A stretch of DNA of 64,000 nucleotides from Rhizopus arrhizus (Eukaryota > Mucoromycota > Mucoromycetes > Mucorales > Rhizopodaceae), in assembly GCA_024220505.1 (NCBI GenBank), contig JAKZZE010000002.1:2294001-2358000 (forward strand). The letters are read 5' to 3'. Shown here in pieces: positions 10,152 to 22,761 of the stretch (position 1 is its first letter; each line of letters opens with the position of its first letter). A program made the translations under genes and the position numbers. The notes beneath the pieces were generated by a model. That model worked only from the letters and a program-made list of their open reading frames with translations, did no database searches and was not told the DNA's origin.

Positions 10152-11570
10152 TTATTTTTTACTACAGAAAGATGACAGTGATGAAGAAGGGGATGATACA
10201 TTTAAATATCTACAATATTTGATAGCCGCATCGCTTAAATTTGTACATCCAAGTAATCCTACAACGACCAGATGATTACTATTATTGGTTAATGCACGAA
10301 TACTGCTATCAGTCAAGCAAGACCATCGATTGAGATCAAGCCGTCTTAGTTTCTTCAAATTTTTGGCGACACAGATGATGGTGCGATCAGAGACCAGATC
10401 TCTTTGTCTTCTCTGTTCAATGAGGCTTTCGAGATGTCTTGTTGATTCGGGGGATAGTGTAGGCTGTATACCATGATTGGCTAGTGAATCCAGTAAGCCA
10501 GCGAACCTGTGTAGACGATGATCATCATCCAGATTGTTATTTTGAAATGGATTGAATGTTGTACTTCGGCTGGTACTTGGCTTCTTTAAGGATATATTTA
10601 GGTGGGTGATATTTGGGCAAAGCATGACTAATTGGGCAATGTCTTGATGCTTGAAAGGAAGATGGGCCAGGTCGAGTACTTGAAGTTCTGGACCACAGTG
10701 ATGGGCGACAGATTGGATTGTGCGGGAGGTCAAACGTGTGCAGTCATTCAGATAAAGTTCCTGCATGTTTTTCCCAAGGTGAACCATGAGATGGTCAACG
10801 CCCTCGTGCGTGAGACGAGAACAACCACCGAGGTGAAGTGTCTTGAGCTGACGACAACTTTTGGCGAGATAGTAGAGAGATTTGTCGGTGATGTGTCGGC
10901 AATTTTGTAAAATGAGCGTACGGAGGTTTCTTGACACGGGCGAACGGGCCAACTGGCGGAGAGATTCGTCTGTGATGGTACGAGAGTTTGAGAGAGATAA
11001 CGTTGTCAGTTTGGGACAGTGATGAATGATATATCGGAATGTGTGATCATCCATGCTGGATGCGATCAGTGATAGATCGAGATTGACGATGGCGTGTCCA
11101 TAGCAAGTGAGGTGTACTGGAAAGTTGGTATCAGCGTCATCATAAAAAAGCCGAAGTTGTTTGCTATCCAGATTGGAGAAGGATGGAATGAGACGAATGG
11201 GACGAGTTGGGGTAGTTGATTTCCACAAGACTGGGATAGCAAGTTGATTCCACTTTTTGGAAACAGTTATCGATTGAAACAGGCTGTCCTTGTCGAGTTG
11301 ATTGAATACTTTGATGAGTATTTCATTTGGTAATTTTGGTAAGGAGAATTCTTTTGGTTTACTCTTTATTTGACAAAAATCCCTTACTCTGATTTCAGGT
11401 AATTTTTTTGTTATTGACTGTGGTCTTTGTCTTCTCGTCTTGGTTTGTACACCAGGATGTTCATATTTAACTATATAAATAGCAGCACGAATAGTTGATC
11501 TGAAATGGATATACAAAACAACAATAAAATCAATCCAGCTGAAAATCCACGTTATAAATGAAATAACCAT
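10152..11570 (-). CDS. F-box and leucine-rich repeat protein
   Basis: Single-exon ORF of 472 aa. An F-box (LPNEILIKVFNQLDKDSLF, about residues 80-115) would bind Skp1 of an SCF ubiquitin ligase. AMN1/GRR1-like leucine-rich repeats follow from about residue 150 to the end, with units such as LTTLSLSNSRTITDESLRQL, LKTLHLGGCSRLTHEGVDHL and LRRLDLNRWSCLTDSSIRAL, and these would bind the substrate. The N-terminus MVISFITWIFSWIDFIVVLY is strongly hydrophobic and could be a membrane anchor, which is unusual for this class. The start is the first ATG of a long open frame, and a downstream start would remove the hydrophobic part. The substrate is unknown. Confidence 0.88.
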   Translation of the reverse strand: MVISFITWIFSWIDFIVVLYIHFRSTIRAAIYIVKYEHPGVQTKTRRQRPQSITKKLPEIRVRDFCQIKSKPKEFSLPKLPNEILIKVFNQLDKDSLFQSITVSKKWNQLAIPVLWKSTTPTRPIRLIPSFSNLDSKQLRLFYDDADTNFPVHLTCYGHAIVNLDLSLIASSMDDHTFRYIIHHCPKLTTLSLSNSRTITDESLRQLARSPVSRNLRTLILQNCRHITDKSLYYLAKSCRQLKTLHLGGCSRLTHEGVDHLMVHLGKNMQELYLNDCTRLTSRTIQSVAHHCGPELQVLDLAHLPFKHQDIAQLVMLCPNITHLNISLKKPSTSRSTTFNPFQNNNLDDDHRLHRFAGLLDSLANHGIQPTLSPESTRHLESLIEQRRQRDLVSDRTIICVAKNLKKLRRLDLNRWSCLTDSSIRALTNNSNHLVVVGLLGCTNLSDAAIKYCRYLNVSSPSSSLSSFCSKK

Positions 11571-13654
11571 TTAAGCAATTCTTTAAAATAAAAAAAGTTA
11601 GGGGAAAGAGAAAAAAAAAAAAAAAAAGAGAAAAAAAAAAAAGAAAGGGAAAATGAAATATTCTTTTATAGGCGTTTCATTACCCCAACTATTTTTTTTT
11701 TTTGTTTAAAAAAAAACTTTTACCTTTTTGTTATTTTTTATACAAAAGAAAAAGACTTGACATCAGAAATAAAAAAAGAAATATAAAAAAAAAAAAGGCG
11801 GAAGGATTGATTCCGAATGTTGTGATACAAAGCGACATCACATGTAAACAAAGCGTTTTGTTTTACATAAACGTCTCTTTAGGTTGAACAATAAACGTTT
11901 CATGTTGTCTAATGACGTTTGAAGTATGTGAGCAACCACGCATACACAGTTTGTATACCTTGTAATGTACACACTCATTTTATACTCAAATAACAAGTAA
12001 AGGAAAAAAAAAAAAAAGTAAATAAATAATTCAGCCCAAAAAAAAAAGCAGTATGTTGTTTAGTGTTTCTTTAGTGTTTCACACAACAAACTTACTTCAA
12101 GTCAATTGATGTTTGTTGATCAAAACATCTTTACACAATAACTAACACAGAAATCATTAAAGAATCGTATTTGTGGGGATGGGGCTTTGTGTATTTTAAG
12201 AGGATGTTCCTGCATACATATTTAACAAATATCCATCACTTTTCCTTCAAGACAAAAAAAAAAACTACATTCTCTTTCTTTATTGTTCTCATTGTCCAGA
12301 ACTATCCGATGTTACACTTATCGTAATTCATCAATCATTCAAACATTTTTTTTTTTTTTATTTGCATTGTTTTCACTCTTCGGAAAATACCAATTTCAAT
12401 TTCTTCAGCTCCCTTTCCTTCTTTACCCCCCCTCAAAAAAAAAACTATTTTTTATTTTACATTAATTTACTTTTAAACTAAAATCAAGGGCTTTTTATAC
12501 TTGTACATTCCTCAAGATGATCATTTTTTTTAAAAAAAAAAAAGAATGGTGACACCAAAGCACAAGCACTGAACGGAGTACAAAGACACGGAGATTGTTC
12601 CAAGAGACCTTTTCTTTGTTGATTCATCATCCTTTTTGTTTTGTAATAATCACTATTTAGGAAAATCAAACGAGTTTTTATTTTGTTATAGCAAGTTTCA
12701 AATCTATAAAAACCAAGAATGACAAAATCATTGATTACACTTAAAAATCATACTCTATTTTAAATAATTCACCCACGGAATCCCACCCTCCTTTCAAAAA
12801 ACCTGATTTTGGTGAAACATCAAACCTTTTTTATATGTGTCATTAGCTAATCCACCTTTCTTTGTAGAATAAAAAAAGAGGTGATGATTTCCCTACGCAG
12901 TTACCAAACAAAGAAGTAAAGATGAGTGAATAACATGAACCCTTTTAGTCACTCTTCAAAAGTCCCAAAAAAGGGGATGCATTGTGTCATCAAAGCCAAA
13001 AAGCTTATTCTTGACCCAATTCGATTCCGACAGGCTTGTAAGCAAAGACGTTTGTTTTCTTTGTAGATTATGACAGTGAACTGGCTCGACTCGAGAACGG
13101 AAAAAGAGACAAAAGTCTGTTGTGGAAACTATGCTACGATTGAGCAGTAGGCACAAAAGATCCACAGTGAACGCCACTCAGTAAGTCACAGGTAGGTCAA
13201 GGAGAGAAAGAGGTGTGTCAAAGGAACACAGGATGGAGTCGTGAATGGTTGGACATGAATCCATCTTGGATAAATAAAATGTCGTGTCGTTTGGGACGTT
13301 TAACAGTGGATGTAGCGTAGTTGAGGCATCTTGCATCTACAGGATACGCACGGTTCATAAAGGCTAAAAACAAGATGATGAGTGATGATAGATGCAGATG
13401 AAGAAAGTGGATCGACAAAGAATCACAGTAGCTTACAAACTATAGAAAAGAAAGTAGATGTCTTCTTAGAATCCATCAAAGAGGCATCATTCAATTACAA
13501 ACAACAAGCTGCTCACAAAATCACTCTTGGACAGTAAATAACAAAGCTGATAGAGTAAAGAAAGTAGTGTTTGTCAGTGACCATGACCTGATAAGATCAC
13601 AAACATCGATTTCTAGATTCGATCCACTGCAGGACACAATCTTTAAGCTTTTGC

Positions 13655-13693
<39 letters not shown>

Positions 13694-13972
13694 CGATCAG
13701 AAAGGGGATATCAAAAGACACGCCACCGATCTTGAGATGTTCCAAGCTACTTTCATTTGGATAAAAAGGCTATAAATACCCAATTGTGCAGTACTTGATG
13801 CCAGAAAAGTAAACCATCCTCTTGACTATAAATATTGCAATTTTAATACAATAAAGTTTGCCCTTAAAAAAGTAAATCATTTTCTTGGCTGTGTTATGTC
13901 ATTATCTGAGATTTAACCAAGAAAAGTTGGAACGAAGCTTTTTTGTAATTATTCGTTCCTTTGCATACACGC
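11571..13972. other. 2.4-kb AT-rich intergenic region
   Basis: It contains the F-box gene promoter and the region upstream of the SNARE gene. Several homopolymer runs occur, the longest being 36 A at 13656-13691. The ORFs in it are short, mutually overlapping and without family resemblance. No tRNA or rRNA pattern was seen. Confidence 0.4.
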
Positions 13973-14511
13973 ATGAGGTAATACTAAAGAATGCTTACTT
14001 TTTTTGAAAAGACTAAATAACACCAACAAAGCTCCTCTTCGAAAAATACGAATGCTTATATCTTTGAACAGCAAAACGATGTTCGGCTCGATGAACTTGG
14101 TTCCAAAATCTCTGCTATAAAAAATGTATTAAAAAAACAACAAATGCACATATTCATCTCCTTTGTTCTTCTCACAATCTAACTAGATTACTATTGATAT
14201 TCACCAAGATGTATCAGATCAAGATAGATTACTTGACGAATCTGTAAGTTTTTCTCTCTCTCTCTTTTTTAGTACAAGGAAAATCATAAACCAAACTACC
14301 ATCACAATAGCATAACCAATTTAGTGGGCTTTCTTCAACACTCTCCAACTCATTTGGTAAAATGAATCGAATGATATCCAAAAGACATCAAAGACAATTA
14401 TGTTTTTATGTGACAATTGCTCTATTTGTATTCTTTGTACTTTATTATGGATTACCTTTCATTTCAAGCCTATTGGGTTCTTCATCTGGTCAAGATAATC
14501 CTGATATGTAG
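13973..14511 (+). CDS. Bet1/Sft1-type Qc-SNARE, four exons
   Basis: This gene is invisible as an ORF and was assembled by splice sites. The exons are 13973-13977 (ATGAG only), 14032-14125, 14187-14243 and 14311-14511, giving 118 aa in continuous phase. The protein starts MSSSSKNTNAYIFEQQNDVR. A SNARE heptad region runs through LDELGSKISAIKN, ITIDIHQDVSDQDRLLDES and LSNSFGKMNRMISK, with the central zero-layer Gln in IHQDVSDQ. A single C-terminal transmembrane helix follows (CFYVTIALFVFFVLYYG), with a short lumenal tail ending QDNPDM. The layout and MNRM motif before the anchor match Bet1/Sft1 SNAREs, which act in ER-Golgi and intra-Golgi fusion. Choosing between Bet1 and Sft1 needs a tree. The tail after the anchor is longer than in yeast Bet1. 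Confidence 0.9.
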
Positions 14512-17500
14512 TAATAAAAACAAGAACAAGAAAAAAGGGGGATTGATGATCTTGCAAATGTGTGAGTGAGTAAAGAGGCACCTGAATTTAATCTCAGATA
14601 TGTCCTTGTTTGCTCAAGTCATTTGGAAAGAAGAGAATTGGGAGTCTCAAAATGCTTTTTTGTTTTATTTGTATGCATCAAGGTGTTTACGATGAGCCAA
14701 CATAAGCTTAATTAAAACCCGATCCTATCGAAAGCATGACACCTTCAAGCATTTTATGCAGCTCGCTCGTCACAAAGAGTGATATTCATATGCCTAATAC
14801 TATCAATCCTATTCATATCCAGGCAGTCTCTGTAAGGGATTCTATTTTATTATAATCAGGGGAGGGATCACTTCTCTTGATTGCTTTATAGACTTTTGCT
14901 TCATAAAGAAACACGAATTGCTTTTCTCAATCATAAATAACACACATCATCTCACCTACCATCATAGTCTCACCCAATGGAGCCTATCTAATTTTTTTTT
15001 AAAGTTGTAGGTCGATCGTTTTCAGAGTTGGGCATGAATGAATGGATCAAAGAACAAAAACCAAGTTCCAGTGAGCCATGTTCAAAGACTTTTAAAGGTA
15101 TTTAGCATTTGAATCTTATTTCCAAATTCCAAGCAGTGCAAATGCTCACTCGAATCGTATTTTTTTTTTTTTCTCTCAAAATACGTTTGCAGGCTTTCTT
15201 TGACGGTTTTGAACTGTGAAAAAGGTTTCATCCTAATTTTATTCATCTCCATCTAGTTTCAGAATATGACTGAACCTTTATCTTTCATCAGGAGTGGGTA
15301 TCCAAACATTCACGCTGTAATCTACACTCAACTCATCTGTCATAAGCATGCCATGAGAAAATGAAAATGTCTTTGTGGATGGCTTGAGGTGGCGAATCGG
15401 TAGAGGGTTTCAGTTGAAGAGTTTTTAAACTGGATGAATGCTTTCATGAATTCAACACTACACGTCATCCAGTGGGTCTGCACCGTTTTCCAAACGTTGT
15501 TTGATGTACCCCCCTAAAGCAGACTCTATTCCATTCTCCTCTTTGATCACACAGACTTCAACCTTTCATGATGTCCCTTTAAGCTAAGGTTGGTTTGGAA
15601 CGTCAAAACAAGGTTGACCAAAGACCCCACCCAATACCATTTGATGAGAATTGTTCTTTTTATTTCTGGGAATGCTTTGTGTAGTGAACTTCATAACCCA
15701 AGCTCATAAGACAACAATCACTTTATGGTCCAGTTACTATTTCAAACATGGATTCCCCTTCTTCTGAGCAACCCTATGCTTATCATGATAGCGATTGCTC
15801 TTTTGGACTGTTCCTCATGTCAAAATGCGATCGGACATCAGAACGCTCGTTGCTGTCCTTAAAGTCAACCTGTCAAGAGGGAGATGACAGAGGTCGATAG
15901 GCTTTGTTGCTATTGCTCAAGAAGGATCGTGGCGTATTTTTGAGAGTTGGATGGCAGTAAAGAAATCGTGACATGATAGAATGTCACTAAAGTATGTGTC
16001 TCTGTGTAAACAATCACACAGGACATATTGTTCTTTTTGAATCGTTTTTGATGACAAGCCATGTCTGTTCTACCTTTGTTTTATTGCTGACCATAGGATA
16101 CATCCTTTGTGAACTGACTGATTGCAATAGAACACAGAGAGGAATGATATGACTCTTCTTGGTTCATCGCTCAAAGCTTCTCGACATTATCATAAACCTT
16201 TTTCAGTTCTTTTTCCTTTCTCTTCATGTATTGTCTGGATAAACTTGTTCCGCACCGAATAAGATGAAGTTTTAGTGAAGCTTTCCATCTATTATTGATA
16301 TGTACATGTATAGACTGTATAACTTTAAAATAAGATTTAGGGTATTTTTAGCTTAATTTAAAAGAATGAAACCGAGCATGAATGAATTGTGTTGGTCACT
16401 ATTCAATGATTGTATTTCCTTCCTTAAAATATCTATTCTCACTGATGATGTCAATTTACAGATGATACAAGACTTGTACAACCTTTCTTGCATATTCAAA
16501 AGAGATTTCATCCTATTCTTTTCATCATTTAATTTAATAATTTCAATTTCGGTCAAGTTGAATAAAATTGGAATAATTCAAAAATAACTACAAAAATTAA
16601 GGCAAATTTACTAAAATGCCATTTCTATTACAACTGGGATTAAAATAAAGTGTCCCTGTGATCTGTGGAGTAACCCTAGGAAATGTAATGCAACCTTAAC
16701 CACAACAAAACAGTCGCAGAGAAAGAATCTTGTTGTGTCTCCTTGAATTCTTTTCATCATCCTCCCCAGGACTCTCACAGTCCACTTTGCTTGATGCTTT
16801 TGCACAATAGTAAAAGCACCTTACCTTTTCTTCATCCGTATCACTCCATTTTGTCCTTTTTTTTCTACCGATTTTCGTGCATCATCCACGATACAAAACC
16901 CGTTTTTCTTCCCCTGTCTGTGGACTTGACATTTGGGTAATCCAGTTGCAATAGGATTGACTACATCACTTGCTGCAGAAGTAAAAAAAAAAAAGGTGCT
17001 AAGGGCTACTAATTTACAAACTGCTCATCGGATCTGTTTGTGTAAGAAACACAGCCATATCGATCTCTTTTGAGTTTATTTTTCTCCTTGTGTAGCTTGA
17101 ATTTTTCTGTAAGTCATCAGCAGAGAAAGATGTATCAGCGAATTGTATCAAATGTGAATTGCTTGCTATCAAAGATGAGGATTACATAATTGGAAAGAAT
17201 GCACTTGGATCACTTAAACTCAGGTTTCACGTTTGTTTCATCAGGTATAAAGGCTGAAGGGATCCAGGTATCGTTTGAGCGTAAAAGAATAATTAAATAT
17301 CCGTGTTTTTGTGAAAATAACTGGCCTCGAAGGGCATCTATCTAGCCCTTTGTAACTTTTTTTCCAAGCCTCCAGTAAGTTGAAAATCCGCTTCAATATT
17401 CTTTCTAATTCTGATTCTTCTACTATTATTCTTGATATAGTTTATAAAATACTATAATTCATACACCACATAAGTTATTAGCCATATTTCTGGCACTTGT

Positions 17501-18776
17501 AAACTAAAGCCCATCAAATGATTGCAGGTAGCATATTGAACTTTATACAAAAAAAAAAAAAAAAAAAAAAACAGCGATCCAACGACAACCATGCAGCTTT
17601 CAGTCAAAGATGAACTAAACGCGCTTGATTCTAACAGCCGAAAGATGTTGACCACAATTATACTTTTGAGATGCTTACACATCTTCAAGAAGAAAGGTAC
17701 CCTCTGAGCTTCTTCACTACTTGATCTAAACCCTAATTGAGCCCATGTGAGGATAATTGAGCTAGTTCTACATGAACAAGGGGTACTTATGGGAAACAAT
17801 CAGCGTTGGAGAACATGATGGATCGTATGCCAGCAAGAATTCAAACTGTAAGAATGGCCAAGGATAGAAATAGTTGCAGTAGGTTTACGATAAAAATGCC
17901 CTGGTCACTTTTAAAAGACTCACTGTTCAAACTCTATTTCACATGCGCTTTAGATTGCTTTGTTACTACAAAATTTGGGGGGAAAAAAAAAAGGTAGGCG
18001 GGTGAGTTCAAGTGGAGTAGTAGCAAATGTAAAAATAAAGATATCAATTTATGCTAATTGGTTAATTTAAACATCAAGTTTGGATTTAAAACAACGCTAC
18101 AATAAAAAGCGACGCATTGGCACCGGGAGCACTGTGTTATATATTGATTACTTTGTGTCGTGCTTCCCGAAAAAAAGAAGAAGAAAAAAAAAAAAAAACA
18201 TTCGATCTCTATGTCCTTTATACAACCATGCGATAATAAATAAATTTTTATTGAGTATCTTTATTTTCAAATTACAACCCTTCATTTCCGAAAGAATTAG
18301 TTAAAATAAGAAATGAGGCTTATGTGAATAATATATAAAAATAATTCAACAGTTTAATTATACAAATAAAAGAGAGAAAGAGAAAGAGTGAGAGTATGTG
18401 TAACACGTGTAATATAAATGGGGTAAAAGAATAATGTTGTACATTGAAGCCTTTAATAATTTATTTTTATAGTCCAAGTGAAAGAGCAATGTGTAAGCAG
18501 GATAGTGAATGACATTATTTTCAAACGGAGTTAGCCTGTACAACAACAAAAAAAAAAAGAGTAAAAAGAAAATCATAGTCTTTTTTTTTTTTCTCTCTCT
18601 CCTTTTTTTTATCTTCTTTTTTTTTTTATAAAAAGACTTTTTTTTTTTCTTCTTCATTAAAAAAAATAGTTTGCTTTAATTATTTTTTTTTTCTTTGTGT
18701 GTGTGCGTGTGTAAATATTTAATTCTATTCCTTACTATTATTACTATTACTTTTATTATAAACTCCACTTTTACCA
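14512..18776. other. 4.3-kb region without a convincing gene
   Basis: No ORF longer than about 115 codons and no recognisable family is seen on either strand. From 14.5 to 17.4 kb base composition is less extreme than in ordinary spacers of this window, which could reflect a long non-coding transcript, long UTRs or decayed genes. The stretch 17.5-18.7 kb is a mosaic of poly-A/T and GA/CT runs. No tRNA, rRNA or repeat unit was identified. Confidence 0.35.
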
Positions 18777-20055
18777 ATGGCTACTACATTAATACAACAA
18801 CATAATCCTATTTTATACAAGACAATAAATGATGAAGAAGATGAAGACGATAATATTGCTTTATCAAACTATATAACTTCTTATCAGGTAAATAATACTT
18901 GTTACACTCTAACCTTTATTTGGTTATTGTGTTTATTTTTAAATCCTATTTTATGCACAACCTTAACAATGAAAAAAACGTGTTCTCTTTTAGAAACAAG
19001 AACATTGGGTACAATCAAAACAACAAAGAACAAGACGTCGAAGAACATCCAGTTCTAATTCTTGCACTTCTTTCTCTTCCCAAGCATCCAATAATCATCA
19101 TCGTTCTCATACAAGTCATCTAAGAAATCAATTTCAACCCAACACAATGCCTCAAGAACCTCATCGTCGACCTTCTACTCCATCCTCTATTGTATCAGAG
19201 ACATCCAAGGCTTCATTCTCAAAAAGACTTCGAAAAGTATTTAGTATGAATAATATGAAATCAAACAAAGATCTATCTTTGCTCAAAGAAAGAAATGGCT
19301 CTATTGTCTCTATTCCTTCTTCTGTTACTTCAACCATGTCAAAGGACAGTAAAATGTCTTTTAGGAGAAGATCGATTGCTTCTCTCACAAGTCTATTTCA
19401 AAGACACTCAATACAAGAAGAATCTGTGACCGAAGAACAAACAAAACAAGAAATCAAAAAGAAACCTGTATTAAGGGTAGATACAAATCAACAAAGAAAA
19501 GGTGGCATGAAAGGTAAAATGAATACCAAATCAGGTCTTGTGCCAACACTCACTTTTTGTTCTGCAGGACGTAGTCATAACAACCTCATTCCTGATTCAC
19601 CCAATTCAGTTATTTCATCACGCTCTTCTATTTCTCGACTACCACCTCCTATGCTACCCAAATTCATCGAAGCCCTTCCTTCACCCACACCTTCCTCTTC
19701 TTCCTCTTCTTCAGCATCAGCCAGACAGCACATGGATGACGCATTTCGAGTAGGTCTGCATTATCCTATTGGTTTACATGCTTCTCCCAGGTTAAGACCT
19801 GCTGCTCCTCTTCCTTCTTCTTCTTCAAGCTCACTGTCCAGTGAGAAGAAGAGGGTGATTCAGTTTTGTACAACGGTTCAAGTCCACGAGACGTTCTCTG
19901 CCAACGATTATGATCGCCGGTGTGATGCGAATGCGACCTGTCAAAAGCTGACACCGCTGAGCGTCATGAAGATCAAGCAAGAGCTGAATGAATATAAGCT
20001 GACAGAGATGGAGGTCCATGTAGAAAGTAGGCAGTATACACAGTTCTTTTTATAA
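18777..20055 (+). CDS. Ser-rich, largely disordered basic protein with possible PP1-docking motif
   Basis: Two exons, 18777-18887 and 18994-20055, give 390 aa in phase, starting MATTLIQQHNPILYKTINDE. Most of the protein is low complexity, rich in Ser, Arg, Lys and Pro, with poly-Ser tracts (about residues 229-239 and 278-286). The only conserved-looking block is near the C-terminus: KKRVIQFCTTVQVHETFSAN followed by DYDRRCD and a basic amphipathic helix (LSVMKIKQELNEYKLTEMEV). The RVIQF string fits the [RK]x[VI]x[FW] protein-phosphatase-1 docking pattern, and similar V-x-F...V...T...YDR blocks occur in many fungal regulatory proteins. A role as a phosphatase-associated regulator is an inference. 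No enzyme domain is present. Confidence 0.75.
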
Positions 20056-20337
20056 TAAATCATATACCTTTTCTGTAGCTTTATGTATGTGGCGTGAAGA
20101 TCCTAAAATAGATCAAGACGCACACCATCTTTTTTAATTAAATCAATGATGTAATTCAGACCTCTTGTTTCATCCCCCTCTCTTTTCTTTTGACTCCTTG
20201 AAACAAGTTGCTTCACATCATGGTTTTTAAGTCCCAGAAAAAAAAAAAGGCTCATAAAAACCGAGTCACAAAAGTGACAAGCCAGGATATCCCCCTTCAA
20301 TGAAAAATTTCAAACTTTTTTTTTTTCTTTGCCAAAC

Positions 20338-21675
20338 ATGTTTTCAAGTGTATCCAGACAGTTTGTTCGTTGTGCTTCAAAGAGAACCAATGTAGAATGA
20401 TAAAGCATCATAAAACACATGACCACTAACAGCAATCATAGGCCACAAATATAAGATATGCTTCCTCTACAGCTTATGAAGAAGCACTTAAACTTATCGA
20501 GACTGACAAAAAGGAACGACTCAACATGTTGAATCGAGTTGAAAAAGAAATTGCTCGTATATCAAAGAGTAAATAGAATACTTTATGATTTGCTATTTTT
20601 TTTTAAAAGAAAAAAACTCTGAAAATAGACGGTACACCTGCTCAATTAAAAGCACTTGACGCCTTAAAGTTTGACTTGCAAGTAAAGTCTGAATTGAACG
20701 AACCTGAAGTTCAAAAAAACTTTAAACTTGGAAAGAGTAAGTGCAGCCTGGGATGTGTAATGAGATGCTAATGAATTGAATAGTTGATATGTCAAAGCCA
20801 GTGTATCGTTATATGCGTCAAAAGCAATTTGAAAAAGAACCCAAGAGTAAATTGATGGAACGCTTGACGCAAATGAATGTTATCCCAGACCTCATCGCTC
20901 CTGGATTAAACCCAACGGTTCAGGTGAACATCAACTTACCTGAGGGCAGTATTGAACCCGGTGTCTTTATCAAACCTGAACAAGTAAAGGAATCATGGAT
21001 AGATTTTTTTTAAAAAAAAAAAAACTCATGTTGTATGTGTAGAGTATCGAACGTCCAGAGATTGAAATCACCAATTTCCATACTGAAAAGCGATTGTATA
21101 CCTTAATGTTGGTCGATCCAGGTAACAATGACGGGCGCTTGGTAAAGAACGTGTCACTAAACTCTTGTAGATTCACCTGATGTGGTTAACAAGGCATACC
21201 AACAACACTGTCACTGGTTATTGTAAGTTTGTAAAAAGAAGAGTGTATGTGTATTGACTTTTTATCAGAACCAATGTTCCACTATCAGCTACAGAATCAA
21301 AAGTGACAGGTGGTGATGTCGTATTAGACTATGTCCCACCTCACCCTCAAAAAGGAACCAAATATCACCGATATACTTTAATTGCATTTGAACAACCTAA
21401 TGAAGGACAAGACAAGGTGGATGTGAAGGTAGATGGAAGAGATGGCTTTGATGTGAAAATGTTGGCACAATCGGCTGGATTGAAACCTACGGGTGCTACC
21501 TTCTTCCGTGAAGAATGGGATGATTCTGTTAGCAAGATTTATAGTGAAGTTCTTAGTAAGTCCTATTTATTTTGCTAGTGTCTAGAGAGACTAATGAATA
21601 TTATTAGAAACACATGAACCAGTTTATGGTAAACCACCCAGAGTACATCGTATTATCCAAAAAACTATTTTTTAG
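20338..21675 (+). CDS. MRPL35: mitochondrial large-subunit ribosomal protein mL38 (MRPL35/MRPL38), PEBP-like
   Basis: Eight exons (20338-20391, 20442-20568, 20629-20736, 20784-20983, 21043-21121, 21171-21222, 21269-21555, 21608-21675) sum to 324 aa in phase. The N-terminus MFSSVSRQFVRCASKRTN plus ATNIRYASS is Arg/Ser-rich without acids, as expected of a mitochondrial presequence. A coiled, charged segment and VDMSKPVYRYMR-like block follow, then a phosphatidylethanolamine-binding-protein fold (LYTLMLVDPDSPD, QQHCHWLLTNVP, DVVLDYVPPHPQKGTKYHRY). That arrangement is typical of mL38 of the mitochondrial ribosome. Its end lies 95 bp from the convergent PEX14 gene. Confidence 0.9.
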
Positions 21676-21770
21676 AGAGAGAAATATACTTTTTAGAGAG
21701 AAAGTGTTTAAACCTTTACTTTTGATAAACTTTTTAAATAAAAACAGTAACCTTTTTGTAACTATATTTA

Positions 21771-22653
21771 TTAAACAATGGGGAAATTACGTCTATTGAG
21801 TAAAACGGCCTTCAGGGTACGAATGTCACTCTTTAAACCCGAGAGATCAATTTTAGTATCCTGCGGTAACAAGGCTAATTTGATGCCTATCAGATTTAAA
21901 TCAAGATATGCCTTTCGTCCTAGCAATTGATCCTTTGCCTTTTGAGCAAGTCGTTGGATCTTTTCATTCAAATCGGCTTGATGCTGGACCAAGGCGTCCA
22001 TGAGCGTATCCTGGTCACCTTGATCGATGACTGCATCCAAATCATCATTCTCGCTGTGATATTTTGATAGCGAATCAAGTAATTTGTCCACAACTTGTTT
22101 ACGTTGATTGTAACGATCCCGTTGATAGTCTGCAATTCGATTAAAGACGGGTGAAATGAATTTCTAGTAGAGACATGAGCAACCCTCATTTTTGCATCCT
22201 ATTTTGCTTATTTACCTTCAAGACACCAACGATAGCCGCCGTTAACCCTACGGTACCGATGCCAAAGAAGACTGCCAGGGCAAATACTTTTTCTGCTGGC
22301 ATTGAAGGGGTAGGTGGTAAAGGATGATATATAACTTGAGGAATATGCGTTCTTGGAGGAACGATAGGTATCCTTGCTGCTGTTGTAGGCAGATTAGTAG
22401 TAGTAGTAGTAGTAGTAGTTGTTGTTGCTGTTGTGGTAGTGTCAGGAGTAGTAGTGTCTCCAACTCTTTTGAATGCCTCGTCAATCTCTTCTTGCGTTAA
22501 ACCTTTCTTTTCCAAAAAAGCAGTCTTTTTGTTTTTATCTGCTGATTGAACATTAGGAGAAGAAAGAAAAGAAACGGCTGATTTCAATAAGTCTTCTCTT
22601 AATTCTTGTTTATTAATATTACTACTACTACTATTATTATTATTATCTGACAT
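21771..22653 (-). CDS. PEX14: peroxisomal membrane protein PEX14
   Basis: Exons 22653-22216 and 22163-21771 (minus strand) give 276 aa. PEX14 is the docking component of the peroxisomal matrix-protein import pore and binds the receptor PEX5. The N-terminal conserved domain is clear (REDLLKSAVSFLSSPNVQSA ... FLEKKGLTQEEIDEAFKRVG, about residues 18-66). A Thr-rich linker follows, encoded by an imperfect ACT/GTA trinucleotide microsatellite at about 22390-22450, then a Pro-rich stretch and a hydrophobic segment (VFALAVFFGIGTVGLTAAIV). The second exon is helical and coiled-coil-like. The frame is continuous across the 52-bp intron (GVLK|KFISPVF). The C-terminal part is shorter than in yeast. Confidence 0.9.
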
Positions 22654-22761
22654 TATTATTATGCGTTTAAAAAAGAAAAAGTATAAAAAGTGTGGGGAAA
22701 TAAGTAAAATAAATATTATCCAATTAAATTTGAGTTATCATGTTAAGCTGACTCATTCGAA

